Shown here piece by piece: positions 13,475 to 20,080 of a DNA stretch of 20,080 bases. Under the pieces are notes generated by a model. It did no database searches, was not told the origin of the DNA, and worked only from the letters and a program-made list of their open reading frames with translations. This stretch comes from Planctomycetota bacterium (GTDB lineage: Bacteria > Planctomycetota > UBA1135), in contig JAKVCF010000031.1 of NCBI GenBank assembly GCA_022447335.1, positions 1-20,080 of the forward strand. Direction: 5' to 3'. The stretch's first letter is position 1. Every line of letters begins with the position of its first letter. The translations under genes and the position numbers were made by a program.

Positions 13475-14679
13475 GCCAGCCCCCCCCGGATCAAGCTCTG
13501 GCGCTCATCAGGCGCTTCCGCTCGGAACTCGTCACCGAGGATGAATTGCTGAGGCGTCTCGAAGAGGCCGCTGCGAAAGGTGAGCGGCTGCGGGTGAAGT
13601 TTGGGATTGACCCGACCTTTACCGACGTGCACCTGGGCCACTCAGTACCGATTCGATTGCTGAGGCTGTTTCAGGATTTCGGGCATCTACCTATCCTGCT
13701 CTTGGGCGATGCTACGGCGCGTCTCGGTGATCCCACGGGTCGTAACGATCAGCGCCCACCGCTCAGCAAGGAGGATGTCGAGCACAACGCGGCAACTTAC
13801 CTCGAGCAGATTGGCCAGGTTCTAGACTTAAATCCAAAGCGTTGCGAACTGCGTCGCAACAGCGAGTGGTTTGGCGCAATGGACTTTTTTGATTCGCTGC
13901 GCTTGCTCGGCCGTGGCACCGTCGCGCGATTACTGGAGCGTGACGACTTTCGTGCGCGTATCGATCAGAGTCAGCCGATCCACCTGCACGAGATGATGTA
14001 CCCGCTGATGCAGGGCTGGGACTCCGTCATGCTGAAGGCAGATGTTGAATTGGGCGGCAATGACCAGCTCTTTAATCTGCACATGGGCCGTTTACTGCAG
14101 GAGCGCGAAGGGCAGCGGCCTCAGGTTTGCTTGACGACGCCGCTACTCCTGGGCACTGACGGGCGCAAGATGTCAAAGACCTACGGGAATCATGTTCCGC
14201 TCAATGGCGAGCCGGAAGATGTTTACGGCAAGGTGATGAGTTTGGGGGACGAGCCGATGGTCGACTGGTTCCGACTTGCCACTTCACTGGAAGGAGGTGA
14301 GATAGAAGCCGTCTTAGCGAGCCATCCGCGCGAGGCGAAAGGGCGCTTGGCTTGGGAAATCGTAGCTGGCCTGCAAGGCGCTGAGGTGGCTGATGCGGCG
14401 GCTGAAAAATTCACCAATCAGTTCAAGCACAAGCAATTGCCCGCAGACATTCCTGAGGTAGTGGTCAGCGAGCGAAGTCTTGCGCTTCCCAATCTGCTTC
14501 AGGTTGCTGGATTGTGTCAGTCGACCAGCGAAGCGCGCCGCATGATTCGGCAGGGCGGCGTGCGCATCGAGGGTGAAGTCGAGCACGACATGGGGCGCGA
14601 GGTGGCGCTCAGTGCTGAGGGGGATGGCACTCTCGTGCAGGTAGGAAAGCGCAAGTTTGCGCGCATAAAGCAGGGTTAG
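13471..14679 (+). CDS. tyrS: Tyrosyl-tRNA synthetase
   Basis: This class I synthetase charges tRNA-Tyr with tyrosine. The 402-residue protein has the Rossmann catalytic domain with KFGIDPT (43-49), the HIGH-type motif HLGH (54-57), LGGNDQLFN (194-202) in the tyrosine pocket region, and the KMSKS-type loop KMSKT (233-237). A C-terminal S4-like RNA-binding domain spans about 335-400 (SEARRMIRQGGVRIEGE). The KFGIDPT and HLGH wording fits the TyrZ-like bacterial subgroup better than the E. coli TyrS subgroup. GTG 13471 is chosen because it overlaps the preceding TGA as GTGA and GGGG lies 5 nt upstream; an in-frame ATG at 13441 lies within the lipoprotein gene. An 8-C run lies at codons 3-6. It is the last gene of the plus-strand array. 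Confidence 0.95.
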   Translation: MSQPPPDQALALIRRFRSELVTEDELLRRLEEAAAKGERLRVKFGIDPTFTDVHLGHSVPIRLLRLFQDFGHLPILLLGDATARLGDPTGRNDQRPPLSKEDVEHNAATYLEQIGQVLDLNPKRCELRRNSEWFGAMDFFDSLRLLGRGTVARLLERDDFRARIDQSQPIHLHEMMYPLMQGWDSVMLKADVELGGNDQLFNLHMGRLLQEREGQRPQVCLTTPLLLGTDGRKMSKTYGNHVPLNGEPEDVYGKVMSLGDEPMVDWFRLATSLEGGEIEAVLASHPREAKGRLAWEIVAGLQGAEVADAAAEKFTNQFKHKQLPADIPEVVVSERSLALPNLLQVAGLCQSTSEARRMIRQGGVRIEGEVEHDMGREVALSAEGDGTLVQVGKRKFARIKQG

Positions 14680-14687
14680 CGACCCTG
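14671..14687. terminator. Small hairpin at the tyrS/sulfatase-like junction
   Basis: CAGGGT (14671-14676) and ACCCTG (14682-14687) form a perfect 6-bp stem with a 5-nt loop, spanning the tyrS stop codon and the 8-bp gap to the convergent gene. It could act in both directions, but no T-run follows on either strand. Confidence 0.3.
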
Positions 14688-16337
14688 TCAGTCCAGCTCG
14701 GGCTCGGGTAACCGCTCAAGCGGTCGAGCCAGGGCATCCATCCCGCGCCCATCGACGTAGCCGAGCTCTTCTAGCATCGCTATCTCGGCTGCCACGGCGC
14801 GGTCGGCTAAGCGCTGCGAGAGCGGGCTGCGCGGCAGAGCCTGGCGGCGAATCTGTCGCGCGAGAAAGTCGGCGCGCATCGCTTCGACGGCCAGGCGGTA
14901 AGCCGGATTATCTGGCCGGATCGGGCGCAGTTCACCTGGATCACCTTCCCGGTCGTAGACGTAATACGCTGGCGTGCCGTCGGGCCAGCGTGCCTGCGTT
15001 AAATCAAGAGACTCGGTTTCGGGGTCTGGTGCAGCAAAGGCGCGGATCACGGTAAAGCGCTGGTCACGCCAGGCTTCAAAGTTGCGTGGGCCGTGCGGCG
15101 GCACGTTAGTGAAGAGATGGCTGAAGGCGCCGGCGGATGGGGCCGCGCTCTCTGGGAGGCGGCTTGAGCCATGTGGTTGCGTCCAGGGGGGCGCGCCCGC
15201 GGCTGCAATCAGCGTGGGGGCAAGGTCGACAAAGGAAACTGGCGTAGTCACCGCCCGGCCAGCTGCAATGGTCCTGGCGCCTTCGAGCAGGAATACCGCG
15301 CGGGTCAGTTCGCTGTGCAAGTGCGAACGGTGGCCAATGCCTCCGTGATCGAAAAATTCATCTCCGTGGTCGCTGACGATGGCAATCACTGTGTCGTCCC
15401 GAATCCCCAACTTTTCGAGTCGGGTCAACAGGCTGCCGATTTGCCGATCAACAAAGTGAATCTCGCCATCATAGAGCGACTCGACGTGTTGCAGATCACG
15501 CTCTGGGATGCGCTGCCGGAAGGGGGGCGTGAAGTCTCGGACCGCTGGATTGAAGTACCAGCGGACGCCGTCATAGAGGCCGGTGTAGTTCGGGTCGAAA
15601 GCGCGTGCGAGCGCCGGATCGGCCTTGCCGGGGAGGTAGTCGTAATGCGGGTCGTAATAGTGCAGGAATAGCATCCAGGGGTGGGCCGAAGCATGCAGCT
15701 CTTCTAGATCGCGCAGGGCTTGTTCATTGATGCGATGTCCCGTGACGTCCCAGTTCGCGGCCTGGCGTCGCAGCGCCTTCACTTCGCTGGCTGTGGGAGC
15801 GGGAGCCCCCGCAGCAATTCGCCGCCCTTCCCAGGCTTCGACTTCGGCGACCAGTTCGGTCTCGGAGATGCGTGCCGAGCGCCAGCTTTCAAAGCCGCGA
15901 TTCATTCCGAAGCGTGCTTCCAAGAATGGGCCACTGAAAATTCCACGGCAGCGGTAGCCTGCAGCGGTCAGGTGTTCGGCCAGAGTCTGGTGTTGTGGGT
16001 CGATGCGAAAGTCGTCATCGATGACCCCGTGTGCGACATCATCCAATCCGGTAAACAGGCTGACATGAGCAGGGAGAGTCCATGAAGTGCTCGACCAGCA
16101 ACTGTCAAAGCGCAGCCCGCGGGTTGCGACCTGATCGAGGTGTGGAGTAATGCGCCGCTCTGGCTGGAAGGGCGGAACATAGCCATAAGTCCCAACATGA
16201 TCCGCGCGCAGCGAGTCGATTGAGATTAGCAGTAGGTTTTTGGGGAGTTCCCGCTGACCAACTTCGGTAGACGGAGGCTCGCTCCCACAGCTGAGCAAGG
16301 TGTTGAGTAGAAGGATCCAGCCTGCCGTGGCGCGCAT
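14688..16337 (-). CDS. Sulfatase-superfamily lipoprotein with Thr at the nucleophile position (copy 1)
   Basis: This 549-residue protein belongs to the sulfatase/alkaline phosphatase superfamily. A signal peptide with lipobox LLSC (Cys17) suggests periplasmic or outer-membrane anchoring. Metal and active-site landmarks: ISIDSLRADHVG (Asp41, Asp46), TLPAH (87-91) at the place of the sulfatase C/S-X-P-X-R motif, FLHYYDPHYDY (about 224-234), and SDHGDEFFDHG (322-332). Thr87 replaces the Cys or Ser that becomes formylglycine, so a classic sulfatase mechanism is doubtful; phosphoester hydrolysis or phospho-group transfer is as likely. It closely resembles the next gene in architecture, implying duplication. 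AAGG precedes ATG 16337 by 6 nt. It is the last of a three-gene operon, 8 bp after copy 2. The substrate is unknown. Confidence 0.85.
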   Translation of the reverse strand: MRATAGWILLLNTLLSCGSEPPSTEVGQRELPKNLLLISIDSLRADHVGTYGYVPPFQPERRITPHLDQVATRGLRFDSCWSSTSWTLPAHVSLFTGLDDVAHGVIDDDFRIDPQHQTLAEHLTAAGYRCRGIFSGPFLEARFGMNRGFESWRSARISETELVAEVEAWEGRRIAAGAPAPTASEVKALRRQAANWDVTGHRINEQALRDLEELHASAHPWMLFLHYYDPHYDYLPGKADPALARAFDPNYTGLYDGVRWYFNPAVRDFTPPFRQRIPERDLQHVESLYDGEIHFVDRQIGSLLTRLEKLGIRDDTVIAIVSDHGDEFFDHGGIGHRSHLHSELTRAVFLLEGARTIAAGRAVTTPVSFVDLAPTLIAAAGAPPWTQPHGSSRLPESAAPSAGAFSHLFTNVPPHGPRNFEAWRDQRFTVIRAFAAPDPETESLDLTQARWPDGTPAYYVYDREGDPGELRPIRPDNPAYRLAVEAMRADFLARQIRRQALPRSPLSQRLADRAVAAEIAMLEELGYVDGRGMDALARPLERLPEPELD

Positions 16338-16345
16338 GCTTAGCC

Positions 16346-18040
16346 TTAGCGGGGCAAGGGGTATGGCGCGAAGCGGGGTAGTCTGAGTTGCGCTTCAACT
16401 AAAGTGGTGCTCGGGTCGAGATATCCCAGGTCTATCAGGGTCCTCCGCTCTTCCTCTGTCATTGCTTTCGGGTAGATTCTGTCGAGCGGTGACTCTGCAA
16501 GGGACTGGCGATGCTGCCGATTTGCTGTTACTGACAGGCGGAAGCGCTCAACGGCTTGCGCAAACTCCGGATGATCACGTGGCAGGGGAGATTGCTCAAA
16601 TGGATCGTTCGTCCGATCGAAGAAGAAGTACGGCACGCCGCCCGGGAACATCGACTGCTGGAACTTGGCAGGGTCGGTCTGACCGTTCCGCATCGGCTGT
16701 GGAGTGCCCAGCATGCGGTGCAGCGAGTAGCGCCCGTCACGCCAGACCTCTTGTGTCTGTGCGCGGAACAGGCCATTGCCAGCGGGGCCAATGTTCGATA
16801 AATGGCCAAGTGCCTCGCGTGGCACCGCGCTGAACCGTTGCTCGACGTAGGGGCGCGCCGAGCCGCCCTCCGCACCGCTCAGCGTATCGCCCAGCGCGTA
16901 ATCGACTAGTGTCGGCGCTAGATCATAGAGGCGGACTACATCGGGTACCCGTGTGCCCGCGCGCGCTTCGCCCGGCACCTTCATCACCCATGGCACTTGC
17001 AGCACTTCGGGGAAGAGAGTTGTGCGGTGGCCGATATTGCCATGCTCGAAGAACTCGTCGCCGTGATCTGAGACCACCGCCACGATGGTCTGGTCTGCAA
17101 TGCCCAATTCGTCGAGTTTGGCGAGTACCTGCCCGACGTGTCGGTCGACCCAGTGGATTTCGGCGTCATACCAAGCCAAGATGTGACGAAGGTCACGATC
17201 GCCGATGACGCGTTGCGGGCGGCCGTTGGCGAATGTTCGCACTTCTGGGCTGAAGTACCAGCGATCGGGCGAGAAGTTGCCTTGGTACTCCGGATCAAAC
17301 TTCTTCCCTAGCCCCGGCTCCATCTTCTCGGGGATGTGATCGTAGTGAGCGTCGAAGTAGTGCAGGAAGAGGAAGAAAGGTTCGCCCGCATGGGCGTCTA
17401 GAAAGTTTAGGCCGAACTCATTGATGCGCGGCGAGGTGATATCTTCATGCGACAATCTGTCGCGCATATTGGTGAAGTCTTGCTGCGGATTGCCTGGCGG
17501 TCGGCCCTGCGTCCTGCGCTCCGTTTCGAGCTCATCAATGCGCCTGCGAATCCAGGTCTCGCGCTCAGCCTCAGGCATCATGCCCGACTCATAGAAGGTG
17601 AAGCCCTCACCGAAGCCATACTTTGGATCGAGGTAGGGGCCACTGTAGAAGCCGGCGGTTGTGTATCCCGCCGTGCTGAAGTGTTCCGCCAGAGTCACGC
17701 GCAGCGGATCCATGCGGACATAGTCGTGCACGACCCCGTGCGTAGAATCCGGCAAGCCGGTCATCATGGACATGTGTGAAGGCAGTGTCCATGAAGTGGT
17801 GGTCCAGGCCGAGTCGAATACAACGCCTTCGGTCGCAAGCGCGTCGAGGTGCGGAGTAATTGCGATTTCGGGCGCAAACTCAGGTTTGTGCCCATACGGG
17901 CCCAGGCGATCCTGGCGCACCGAGTCCATGCTGATCAAAACGACATTGAGGCGTGGGGACTCATCACTAGGCTGACCGCCACAGCAGGGGAGCAGAATGG
18001 CCGCTAGGACGAGGGGCGCGAGAGGGCGGGAGGGCAGCAT
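16346..18040 (-). CDS. Sulfatase-superfamily lipoprotein with Thr at the nucleophile position (copy 2)
   Basis: A 564-residue paralogue of the neighbouring protein. An N-terminal hydrophobic segment ends in Cys19-Cys20, a probable but non-canonical lipobox. Active-site landmarks: LISMDSVRQDRLG (Asp39, Asp44), TLPSH (85-89) with Thr85 where formylglycine would form, FLHYFDAHYDH, and SDHGDEFFEHGNIGH (323-337). The shared segments WYF(N/S)PEVR-like, RDL(Q/R)H and LEKLGI/LDELGI show that the two copies are collinear across their length. It starts 7 bp after the DUF1573-type gene with no ribosome binding site of its own, so translational coupling is likely. A phosphatase or phosphotransferase acting on an envelope lipid or glycan is as plausible as a sulfatase. 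The substrate cannot be read from sequence. Confidence 0.85.
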   Translation of the reverse strand: MLPSRPLAPLVLAAILLPCCGGQPSDESPRLNVVLISMDSVRQDRLGPYGHKPEFAPEIAITPHLDALATEGVVFDSAWTTTSWTLPSHMSMMTGLPDSTHGVVHDYVRMDPLRVTLAEHFSTAGYTTAGFYSGPYLDPKYGFGEGFTFYESGMMPEAERETWIRRRIDELETERRTQGRPPGNPQQDFTNMRDRLSHEDITSPRINEFGLNFLDAHAGEPFFLFLHYFDAHYDHIPEKMEPGLGKKFDPEYQGNFSPDRWYFSPEVRTFANGRPQRVIGDRDLRHILAWYDAEIHWVDRHVGQVLAKLDELGIADQTIVAVVSDHGDEFFEHGNIGHRTTLFPEVLQVPWVMKVPGEARAGTRVPDVVRLYDLAPTLVDYALGDTLSGAEGGSARPYVEQRFSAVPREALGHLSNIGPAGNGLFRAQTQEVWRDGRYSLHRMLGTPQPMRNGQTDPAKFQQSMFPGGVPYFFFDRTNDPFEQSPLPRDHPEFAQAVERFRLSVTANRQHRQSLAESPLDRIYPKAMTEEERRTLIDLGYLDPSTTLVEAQLRLPRFAPYPLPR

Positions 18041-18047
18041 CAGAAGT

Positions 18048-19139
18048 TTAGAGCTTGGGGCGAAGCACCAAAGGAATGGAGATGCGTGGCTGGTCGGGGT
18101 CGTCAGTCACCAGCACCAGAGCGCCTTCGAGGCGCTCTGGTGGAAAGCGCGTAATGCGCAGGTCAACCGCAAAGGCCTGCTCTGGAGTGACCGTACGAGT
18201 TTGAGCGACGATCCCATCGGCAAATTCAGCGGGGAGGCCTTCAAAGGCGACCGCACGTAGGCCGAGTGGGCGCGTTGGCGTGCGACTAATCAAATTCACT
18301 GTGGCAACAGCCTGATGGTTCGCGTCCGGAATCATCGCTATTCTCCGCGGGGACCAATCAAGGTTGGGAACAGCAATGCCGCGTAACCAGACGTGCAGCG
18401 TGGGCGAGCTAGGTGCATCCGTGCGTATGGGGACTTGCAGATCAAAGGGCCCTTGCGGGAGCTCTTCCGGCGCAGTGAACGTGATGACAAAATCTGCACC
18501 TTCGCCCTTGCCGGGGCGAGTATTGATGGTCCAACCCTTGACGGTCTCGGGGACGATCAGATCGAAGCTGTCTTCTGCGTCATGCGCCTTCACCGCGGCG
18601 AATCCGGTAGCTTGTTCGCGTACGCCAACTCGGCCCAGTTCGATGGACCAGGGCTCGACCCAGAAAGGGGTCCAAATGTCGATGGCGTACTCCAGTACGA
18701 GGCTGCGTGAGCCATGCACGATCACCGCAAAGCTGTCATTCCGGCGCGAGACGGGGCGACGAAGGCGGGAGGAGTCAAAGGTCACCTCGATTTCGGCGCG
18801 CTCGCCAGGGGCAAGTGCGAATTCCTGCGCTCGGCCGGTGAGCTCGATAGGTCCGCCGATTTTCCTATCGGGGAAAAACAGGCGTAAAGTAGTGCAGCTG
18901 CAGCTGGCTGGGCCAATGCGTTCGATGGTCTGCTCGGTCTCGGCGTGGTTGGTAATTAGAAAGCGCCCTTGGCGCGATTCGCCGAAGGGTACGGGATCAA
19001 GCACAATTCTCGCTTGTTCCACTTGTACGGGGCCGTCTTCCAGGGTGCCGCTCTCGTGGGCGGGCGGCTTGCCGCAGCCCGCTAGCGGCAGGCAGAGCAC
19101 GGCTAGCGCAAGAGTGCAGAAATGGAGGGCTGAACACAT
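18048..19139 (-). CDS. DUF1573-type Ig-like lipoprotein
   Basis: This 363-residue exported protein has a textbook lipobox LAGC with Cys22. Residues about 40-150 match the DUF1573 pattern: a strand pair G...GRFLITNHAETEQTI followed by SCSCTTL (Cys80, Cys82) and a second half ending in EIEVTFD. Two further beta-rich Ig-like segments follow (about 160-260 and 265-363, the last ending in a DDPDQPRISIPL strand typical of such folds). No catalytic motif is visible, so it is likely a periplasmic scaffold or binding protein. It is the first gene of the operon that continues into the two sulfatase-like genes, spaced 7 and 8 bp, which suggests a shared task at the cell envelope. AGGA lies about 15 nt upstream of the ATG. 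Confidence 0.78.
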   Translation of the reverse strand: MCSALHFCTLALAVLCLPLAGCGKPPAHESGTLEDGPVQVEQARIVLDPVPFGESRQGRFLITNHAETEQTIERIGPASCSCTTLRLFFPDRKIGGPIELTGRAQEFALAPGERAEIEVTFDSSRLRRPVSRRNDSFAVIVHGSRSLVLEYAIDIWTPFWVEPWSIELGRVGVREQATGFAAVKAHDAEDSFDLIVPETVKGWTINTRPGKGEGADFVITFTAPEELPQGPFDLQVPIRTDAPSSPTLHVWLRGIAVPNLDWSPRRIAMIPDANHQAVATVNLISRTPTRPLGLRAVAFEGLPAEFADGIVAQTRTVTPEQAFAVDLRITRFPPERLEGALVLVTDDPDQPRISIPLVLRPKL

Positions 19140-19149
19140 CGGCCGGGAG

Positions 19150-19185
19150 GCGTATCCTACGCAAGCGGAGCGGTTTCCTCCCGCT
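19150..19185. promoter_or_regulatory. Two adjacent hairpins in the divergent glyA leader region
   Basis: GCGTA-TCC-TACGC (19150-19162) is a perfect 5-bp palindrome with a 3-nt loop. Directly after it AGCGG (19164-19168) pairs with CCGCT (19181-19185), with further inner pairs around a TTT loop. Both lie in the 63 bp between the DUF1573-type gene and glyA, 17 nt before the glyA start. They may be operators for divergent control; no riboswitch would fit in this space. Confidence 0.3.
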
Positions 19186-19202
19186 CGCAGTGAATCTCAG
19201 CG

Positions 19203-20080
19203 ATGAGTGCGCCGTACCCCTTGACCGCCGCGGCTGATCCGCAGTTGCATTCTTTTCTCCTGGCAGAACTGAGTCGTCAGGAAGATCAGATTGAACTGAT
19301 TGCCAGCGAAAACCACACCAGCCCGCCGATCCTCGAGACGGTCGGCTCGATCCTAACGAACAAATACGCCGAAGGTTATCCCGGACGTCGCTACTACGGT
19401 GGCTGCGAGCATGTGGACGACGCTGAGAACTTGGCCAGGGAGCGGCTCTGCGCGTTGTTCGGAGCGGACCGGGCGAATGTGCAGCCGTCGAGTGGATCGC
19501 AGGCCAATCAAGCCGTGCTCCTGGCGCTGGCTGAGCCAGGTGACAAAATTTTGGCCATGGACCTGAATCATGGCGGCCACTTATCGCACGGCCATTCCAA
19601 GAATCTTTCGGGCCTGATCTACGAGTTCCACCACTACGGCGTTTCACAAAAAGATGAGCGTATCGACTATGAAGCCGTTTCGGAAATAGCAAAGCAGATA
19701 CGTCCGAAGATCCTTATGGCGGGGGCGAGCGCCTATCCACGCCTGATCGACTTCGAACGCCTGGCGGCAATCGCATGCGAGGTTGGTGCATTATTATTTG
19801 TCGACATGGCGCATATCGCTGGTTTGGTGGCGGGCGGCGTGCATCCATCACCTGTGCCGTACGCCGACGTAGTGACCTTCACCACGCATAAGACTTTGCG
19901 TGGGCCGCGTGGCGGAGCAATCGTCTGTAAGCAGGAGCACATCAAGAAGATCAACTCAGCGGTCTTCCCGGGTATGCAGGGCGGCCCGTTGATGCATGTG
20001 GTAGCGGCCAAAGCTTTGGCCTTTGGCGAGGCGCAACAACCAGAGTTCCGCGCTTACCAAAGAGCAACTTTGGCGAACGC
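19203..20080 (+). CDS. glyA: Serine hydroxymethyltransferase (3' end beyond window)
   Basis: This PLP enzyme interconverts serine plus tetrahydrofolate with glycine plus 5,10-methylene-tetrahydrofolate, the main one-carbon supply. The visible 292 residues carry family motifs in order: ELIASENHTS (31-40), TNKYAEGYPGRRYYGG (52-67), QPSSGSQAN (94-102), NHGGHLSHG (122-130), DMAHIAGLVAGG (201-212), and the PLP-lysine site TTHKTLRGPRGG with Lys230. About 120-130 residues should follow beyond the right edge. No Shine-Dalgarno is evident before ATG 19203. It is transcribed away from the sulfatase-like operon. The serine dehydratase 11 kb upstream also uses serine, but nothing in the sequence ties the two together. 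Confidence 0.96.
   Translation, partial: MSAPYPLTAAADPQLHSFLLAELSRQEDQIELIASENHTSPPILETVGSILTNKYAEGYPGRRYYGGCEHVDDAENLARERLCALFGADRANVQPSSGSQANQAVLLALAEPGDKILAMDLNHGGHLSHGHSKNLSGLIYEFHHYGVSQKDERIDYEAVSEIAKQIRPKILMAGASAYPRLIDFERLAAIACEVGALLFVDMAHIAGLVAGGVHPSPVPYADVVTFTTHKTLRGPRGGAIVCKQEHIKKINSAVFPGMQGGPLMHVVAAKALAFGEAQQPEFRAYQRATLAN

Noticed and set aside
19140..19202. Glycine or folate-type riboswitch before glyA
   Set aside because: Only 63 bp separate the divergent genes, too short for a known aptamer plus expression platform.
18364..19206. 280-codon plus-strand frame opposite the DUF1573-type gene
   Set aside because: Antisense shadow with Ser/Arg-rich composition; the minus-strand frame has a lipobox and a domain match.
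18997..19692. 231-codon minus-strand frame opposite glyA
   Set aside because: Antisense of a clear glyA reading frame, with no recognisable domain.

Overview
The window is a dense, chromosomal-looking stretch of a GC-rich Gram-negative bacterium. Genes fill nearly all of it: no gap reaches 100 bp, so no stretch over 300 bp lacks a gene. Genes for LPS heptose and lipid A metabolism (gmhB, an lpxH-like gene), several lipoprotein signals, a six-domain ribosomal protein S1 and sigma-54 with an NtrC-type activator point to an outer-membrane organism. The mix best fits a deltaproteobacterial-type lineage (Myxococcota, Desulfobacterota or Binatota-like). This is inference; there is no rRNA or other decisive marker. 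No tRNA, rRNA, CRISPR array, insertion sequence or phage gene was seen.

Left part (1-5068): a truncated minus-strand gene for a degenerate receiver plus HisKA-like sensor protein lies downstream of gmhB. A plus-strand HAD-IG 5'-nucleotidase diverges from gmhB and ends 4 bp from efp (minus). efp follows rpoN (minus).

Middle part (5128-14679): divergent from rpoN begins an eight-gene plus-strand array with gaps of at most 41 bp and two overlaps. The order is NtrC-family activator, fused Fe-S serine dehydratase, ornithine cyclodeaminase/mu-crystallin family enzyme, LpxH-like phosphoesterase, cmk, rpsA, an unknown lipoprotein, tyrS. A probable catabolic pair (dehydratase and OCD-family enzyme) thus sits between a sigma-54 activator and essential housekeeping genes.

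Right part (14688-19139): a compact three-gene minus-strand operon encodes a DUF1573-type lipoprotein and two paralogous lipoproteins of the sulfatase/alkaline phosphatase superfamily. Both paralogues have Thr where true sulfatases have the formylglycine Cys/Ser. glyA diverges from this operon and runs off the right edge.

The least ordinary items are the Thr-type sulfatase-like pair with its DUF1573 partner, the serine dehydratase/OCD couple, the pseudo-sensor with Glu at the H-box His position, the activator with altered Walker B and sensor I residues, the 45-bp tandem repeats at the end of rpsA, and a very strong hairpin just after the rpsA stop. Many start codons lack a clear Shine-Dalgarno sequence, so starts were chosen mainly from where family homology begins and from spacing to neighbouring genes.
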